Source of the DNA: Leptolyngbya sp. Cla-17
GTDB taxonomy: Bacteria; Cyanobacteriota; Cyanobacteriia; Leptolyngbyales; Leptolyngbyaceae
Assembly (NCBI RefSeq): GCF_016807185.1
Contig: NZ_JAEVYN010000002.1
Coordinates: 2,207,367-2,271,366 of the forward strand
Direction of reading: 5' to 3'
DNA: 64,000 bases
Position numbers and translations under genes: made by a program. Shown piece after piece: positions 63,320 to 64,000 of this stretch; position 1 is the first letter of the stretch, and each line of letters starts with the position of its first letter. Below the pieces are notes generated by a model that made no database searches, was not told the DNA's origin, and saw only the letters and a list, made by a program, of their open reading frames with translations.

Positions 63320-63355
63320 GGTGAATAGTAGTTCAACCCTGCGCTTCTATTCACC
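63320..63355 (+). terminator. Hairpin after the receptor gene
   Basis: GGTGAATAG at 63320-63328 pairs perfectly with CTATTCACC at 63347-63355 across an 18-base loop. It starts 20 bases after the receptor stop. There is no T-run, so it may be an mRNA-protecting hairpin or a weak terminator rather than a strong one. Confidence 0.45.
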
Positions 63356-63430
63356 GAAGGGGTACATCTAATGTCCTCAAGATGCGTGAGCGTTCATAAT
63401 TTTCTAACAATTAAGTGTGAGGAATTAATC

Positions 63431-63781
63431 GTGAAACAGCCTCGCCGCAACCTCATTTGGCTCATGGGCATCTTGGCGATCATCGCTTCAGCACCCGCGA
63501 TCGCCAACACTGGGCCTGCCTCCAACAGCAGTTCTAAACGCGAGAAATCCGCTGAAATATCAACCAGAGATCGACCTCGACAGCAGAACCCAAAGCGCCC
63601 TGCCACAACGGTTAAAGACTGGCTGGCACAAATTAAACAAAGGGACAGTGAATCGCCTGTGCCAGTGACGGCTGTGCGGCTTAATGCCACAGAAACTGGG
63701 TTGGAAATTGTGGCAGAAACGCAGGATGGGCGATCGGGTGCGCCCTTCACAATTCTTGGCACCCTATCGGTGGAGTTTTAG
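63431..63781 (+). CDS. Truncated AMIN-domain protein (receptor N-terminus)
   Basis: A protein of 116 residues from the GTG at 63431, with GAGGA upstream. A signal peptide (LIWLMGILAIIASAPAIA) is followed by RPATTVKDWLAQIKQ and VTAVRLNATETGLEIVAET. This parallels the N-terminal AMIN segment of the receptor at 60499-63300. It then stops with an unrelated short end (FTILGTLSVEF). The plug and barrel are absent. It is either a remnant of a second receptor or a small periplasmic AMIN protein. Confidence 0.6.
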   Translation: MKQPRRNLIWLMGILAIIASAPAIANTGPASNSSSKREKSAEISTRDRPRQQNPKRPATTVKDWLAQIKQRDSESPVPVTAVRLNATETGLEIVAETQDGRSGAPFTILGTLSVEF

Positions 63782-63783
63782 CC

Positions 63784-64000
63784 ATGAGACTACGCACTTC
63801 TGCTCTGATTTTGCATCGCTGGATTGGGCTTTTAGCAAGTCTTCTGCTAGTCATTATTGGCTTAACGGGAAGCCTACTGGTTTTCTCCGAGGAGTTGGAT
63901 CATGCTTTCAATCCTCAGTTATGGCATGTGGAACCACAGGGCGAGATGCGATCGCACCAAGAACTCGTGGAGAGTGCAAAGAAACTTTATCCTGCTCTAA
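63784..64000 (+). CDS. PepSY-associated membrane protein (partial)
   Basis: The gene starts two bases after the truncated AMIN frame and runs off the window. The visible 72 residues are LILHRWIGLLASLLLVIIGL, a membrane helix with the His-Arg-Trp-x-Gly motif of PepSY transmembrane proteins, then TGSLLVFSEELDH. Family members near siderophore receptors include ferric-reductase-like proteins. This fits an iron-uptake operon with the receptor. Confidence 0.8.
   Translation, partial: MRLRTSALILHRWIGLLASLLLVIIGLTGSLLVFSEELDHAFNPQLWHVEPQGEMRSHQELVESAKKLYPAL

Overview
The window looks like chromosome (or a large plasmid) of a filamentous-type cyanobacterium. The octamer GCGATCGC and its variants recur throughout, in genes and spacers. 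The protein families also fit: caspase-WD40 proteins, pilin G/H-type domains, AMIN-domain TonB receptors and Tn7-like elements of the type found in CRISPR-associated type V-K transposons. It reads as a defence and mobile-element island (about 1-50 kb) joined to a more ordinary region (50-64 kb). No rRNA, tRNA or CRISPR array was recognised.

Region by region. 0-5 kb: the 3' end of a methyltransferase-like gene, a GmrSD-type (DUF262/HNH) gene, an McrC remnant and a run of small proteins of unknown function. 5.3-14.1 kb: two caspase / STAND NTPase / WD40 giants, the first divergent from a Trypco1-like protein, the second frameshifted. 14.4-18.6 kb: tniQ-tnsC-tnsB module 1, whose tnsB-side end lies inside an IS1 copy; an IS630 follows. 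20-31.6 kb: a conflict-type cluster on the minus strand, encoding a degenerate-STAND protein, MoxR ATPase, vWA protein, a helical-domain/pilin-like fusion, a TIR remnant, and two tandem EACC1-like + caspase pairs. The degenerate-STAND protein and one caspase share a helical adaptor, which suggests that NTP-dependent sensors recruit the protease. 32-38.6 kb: an XRE regulator, a second copy of the small HTH gene pair, an unknown gene pair with a PD-(D/E)XK-like motif, and the wreck of a Dnd phosphorothioation locus whose dndE is cut by an IS982. IS4 and IS630 insertions with readable target duplications lie here too. 38.8-43.9 kb: a two-GTPase plus membrane-protein operon. 44-50.3 kb: an IS1, tniQ-tnsC-tnsB module 2 whose end lies inside an IS630, and an IS701-type element. 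50.5-57.3 kb: a stressosome-like operon (RsbR, RsbS, RsbT, SpoIIE phosphatase) continuing into two hybrid histidine kinases. 57.5-64 kb: TonB, ExbD and ExbB, an AMIN-domain TonB-dependent receptor, a truncated AMIN paralogue and a PepSY membrane protein, together an iron/siderophore uptake locus.

Several genes carry frameshifts at homopolymer runs (about 11.16, 20.47 and 43.42 kb). These could be biological decay or phase variation, but sequencing error has to be excluded first. Family names given here rest on remembered motifs and gene order, not on a database search.
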